Positions 14,718 through 16,357 of a stretch of 16,357 bases of DNA are shown piece after piece. Below the pieces are notes generated by a model, which saw nothing but the letters and a program-made list of their open reading frames with translations, had not been told where the DNA came from and searched no databases. Source of the DNA: Bacillota bacterium (GTDB lineage: Bacteria > Bacillota > Clostridia > Christensenellales > SZUA-584); the NCBI GenBank assembly GCA_023415915.1, contig JAEZIZ010000011.1:1-16357 (forward strand), in the 5' to 3' direction. Every line of letters begins with the position of its first letter. Position 1 is the stretch's first letter. The translations under genes were made by a program, and so were the position numbers.

Positions 14718-16198
14718 TGGGGAAGTCGCTGTTTCTGCGCATGCTTTTTGTCTATCTGCTCATCATACTTATGGCGTTCACTCTTGTGGGCGGCATTTTT
14801 TTCAACACGCTGAGGAACCAATACTTAAGTACGCAGATGGACAACATGATAGGCAACGCGCAGGAAATCAACGACTGGATTACGGATACGTATTACTGGA
14901 AAACAACTGAGAAGGAGTTAGAAGCAAAGCTGCTGCAAAAAGCCAGGGACGAGGGGACGGTCATATGGATATACACCAATCTGGGAACACCTTACATGTA
15001 CGCCGATCCCGAGGGCAAGGGCGATATTGAAGACAACGTCTCGTCAAGAAGCATTGCCCGTTTTTTTGAAGAGACGCTGAAGGGAAACTCCGCAAAGCTT
15101 ATTTCCAACGTAGATAATACATTTAAGGAAGTTGTTATGTCCGTAGCCATACCGCTCATCATTAAAGACCCGCTGTTAGGCGATACGATAATAGGCTCTA
15201 TCATGGTGCATAAGGAAGTAGAAGACGTAGGCGTCGGTATTAACGACATATTCAGACAGGTTTTCTTCCCGCTGCTTATATCAATCATATTCGCGTCCAT
15301 ACTCGTGTTCATACTGTCAAGACATATCGTGCGGCCCATAAAAGCGGTGTCGCTTGCCGCCGCGGAGCTTTCAAGGGGCAACCTCGACTGGAGAGTCAAG
15401 CCCATGACAAAGGACGAGATAGGCGAGCTTGCCGTAACGTTCAACAAGATGGCGGAGGAGTTAAAGCTGCAGGATTCGCTGCGCAACACGTTCATAGCCA
15501 ACGTGTCGCACGAATTGAGAACCCCGCTCGCGTCCGTTCAGGGCTTCATACAGGGTATGCTCGACCGGGCGATAGAGGTTGAGGACAGGGATAAATATCT
15601 TGAGATCGTGCTGGGAGAAACGAAGCGCATGAGCGCGCTCATAACCGACCTTCTAAGTCTTGCCAAGATAGAGTCCGGTCAGTTCCCGATGGAGCTGAGC
15701 GAATTCGACATCAACGAGCTAATAAGGCGCTGCATAATAGTGTTCGAGCAGCGCATAGAGGAAAAAATGCTCATAGTCAACGTTAATCTCGGGGAAGAAA
15801 AGCTGATGGTGTGGGCGGACGAAGACCGCATATCGCAGGTCGTAACAAACCTTATAGACAACGCTGTAAAGTTCTCATACGAGGGCGGAGAGCTCAAGGT
15901 GTGGACTCATGTGGTGGAAAACAAGGTTTATGTCAATGTATCAGACACGGGCGAAGGCATACCGCCAAAGGAACAGCAATATGTGTTCGAGCGCTTCTAT
16001 AAAGTTGACAAGTCGCACAGCAGAAACACGCCGGGCACGGGCATTGGTTTATCAATAGCAAAGCGGATAATAATGCAGCACGGTGAAAAAATAACACTGC
16101 AGTCGGCGGTCGGTAAAGGGACTACGTTTACGTTCACGCTGACGCGTTCTTTGGGTAAAGTGAAAAAACAGAATATCAGCAACTCCGAAAAGACGTGA
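14714..16198 (+). CDS. Membrane sensor histidine kinase (HAMP, HisKA, HATPase)
   Basis: Sensor kinase partner of the preceding regulator, 494 residues. A first transmembrane helix (~5-28) leads to an extracytoplasmic sensor region of about 150 residues (~29-180) with no family I recognise. A second helix (~183-203, VFFPLLISIIFASILVFIL), HAMP (~204-256), HisKA with His266 (NVSHELRTPLASVQG) and HATPase_c (~365-480) follow. The ATPase shows the N box VVTNLIDNAVKFS (Asn379, Asn383), the G1 box SDTGEGI (Asp411), the F box VFERFYK and the G2 box GTGIGLSIAK. There is no PAS domain, unlike WalK. The start overlaps the regulator stop; ATG 14717 is an alternative one codon later. The TGA stop is part of the GTGA loop of a type B hairpin repeat, so the last few codons also form one arm of that structure. 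Confidence 0.95.
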   Translation: MMGKSLFLRMLFVYLLIILMAFTLVGGIFFNTLRNQYLSTQMDNMIGNAQEINDWITDTYYWKTTEKELEAKLLQKARDEGTVIWIYTNLGTPYMYADPEGKGDIEDNVSSRSIARFFEETLKGNSAKLISNVDNTFKEVVMSVAIPLIIKDPLLGDTIIGSIMVHKEVEDVGVGINDIFRQVFFPLLISIIFASILVFILSRHIVRPIKAVSLAAAELSRGNLDWRVKPMTKDEIGELAVTFNKMAEELKLQDSLRNTFIANVSHELRTPLASVQGFIQGMLDRAIEVEDRDKYLEIVLGETKRMSALITDLLSLAKIESGQFPMELSEFDINELIRRCIIVFEQRIEEKMLIVNVNLGEEKLMVWADEDRISQVVTNLIDNAVKFSYEGGELKVWTHVVENKVYVNVSDTGEGIPPKEQQYVFERFYKVDKSHSRNTPGTGIGLSIAKRIIMQHGEKITLQSAVGKGTTFTFTLTRSLGKVKKQNISNSEKT

Positions 16199-16212
16199 GG
16201 CTTTTTGGGGTG
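16183..16212 (+). repeat. Hairpin repeat, type B, copy 2, overlapping the kinase stop
   Basis: Arms 16183-16194 and 16199-16210 enclose GTGA (16195-16198). The mismatch (A16193 with G16200) is again two positions from the loop. Relative to copy 1, G-U and U-G wobbles replace other pairs in the outer stem, so pairing is kept although bases differ. The 5' GGGGT of the other units is missing because the left arm is coding sequence. The kinase stop TGA is inside the loop. Confidence 0.78.
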
Positions 16213-16218
16213 GCAAAC

Positions 16219-16253
16219 GGGGTCCCCGGCAAGTCGTGAGACTTGATGGGGCG
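16219..16253 (+). repeat. Hairpin repeat, type A, copy 2
   Basis: GGGGT (16219-16223) precedes arms 16224-16235 and 16240-16251 around GTGA (16236-16239). Compared with the type A copy after galE, the second pair from the loop changes from C-G to U-A and an outer A-U becomes G-U. The G-A mismatch seven positions from the loop (G16229 with A16246) is retained. The stem begins 13 nt after the type B stem ends. Confidence 0.8.
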
Positions 16254-16309
16254 GCAGTTATGTAACGCATTGTTTACTTCCCGTTTCTAATTTGTTCAAA
16301 TAATCTGGA

Positions 16310-16315
16310 TATAAT
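16310..16315 (+). promoter_or_regulatory. Predicted -10 box for the next gene
   Basis: A consensus TATAAT stands 38 bp before the next start codon. No good -35 is at the right distance: TTGTTC (16292-16297) is only 12 bp away, and the best-spaced hexamer, TAATTT (16288-16293), is poor. The TG upstream is one base too far for an extended -10. The assignment is tentative. Confidence 0.35.
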
Positions 16316-16353
16316 TAGGGAAGCTGAAGAAAGCTATATTTTTGGAGGTGTGT

Positions 16354-16357
16354 ATGG
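16354..16357 (+). CDS. Start of a further gene, cut off by window end
   Basis: An ATG at 16354 follows a near-ideal ribosome site TTGGAGGTG (16342-16350) by 3 to 5 nt, downstream of a TATAAT box. Only the first codon and one further base are inside the window, so nothing can be said about the product. Confidence 0.55.

Overview
The window looks like a chromosomal segment of a Clostridia-type Firmicute. The pointers are MutS2 with an Smr tail, a DUF523 protein behind it, a short MetH whose reactivation domain is a separate protein, a VanY-type lipoprotein, an OmpR/HAMP-kinase pair and strong GGAGG-type ribosome binding sites. Base composition is near balanced, yet isoleucine is written mostly with ATA (16 of 20 Ile codons in galE by hand count, no ATC). 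I cannot name the genus; a Christensenellales-like lineage is only a guess.

Layout. (1) 1-774: the 3' part of a PAS-GGDEF diguanylate cyclase, convergent and overlapping by 8 bp with metF. (2) 767-5497: a methyl-cycle locus. metF is on the minus strand. Divergent from it runs an apparent operon: a stand-alone MetH reactivation-domain protein, a four-module MetH, and a PHP-domain phosphoesterase. Back-to-back predicted promoters sit in the gap. (3) 5498-5721: an AT-rich regulatory gap with a 9-bp perfect inverted repeat at a predicted promoter. (4) 5722-9955: a large three-part enzyme (acyl-AMP ligase, acyl carrier domain, PLP-dependent alpha-oxoamine synthase) followed after 4 nt by galE. (5) 9956-11065: a pair of structured hairpin repeats, then an SH3b/VanY lipoprotein. 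(6) 11169-13951: mutS2 and a DUF523 gene. (7) 14037-16198: a two-component system. A second pair of the same hairpins follows, then the promoter, ribosome binding site and first codon of another gene.

How the genes fit together. metF makes 5-methyl-tetrahydrofolate, MetH uses it to methylate homocysteine, and the small neighbour should support reductive reactivation of MetH-bound cobalamin. The ligase-ACP-oxoamine synthase fusion can in principle activate a fatty acid, load it on its own carrier and condense it with an amino acid to give a long-chain amino ketone, the first step of sphingoid-type lipids. GalE could supply UDP-galactose for a head group or for cell-wall glycans. The VanY lipoprotein and the two-component system also fit an envelope theme, but that link is inference.

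The two most notable items are the fused lipid-type synthase and a family of four 28-nt hairpins. Each has 12-nt arms and a GTGA tetraloop. They occur as two pairs in two gene ends and show compensatory base changes.
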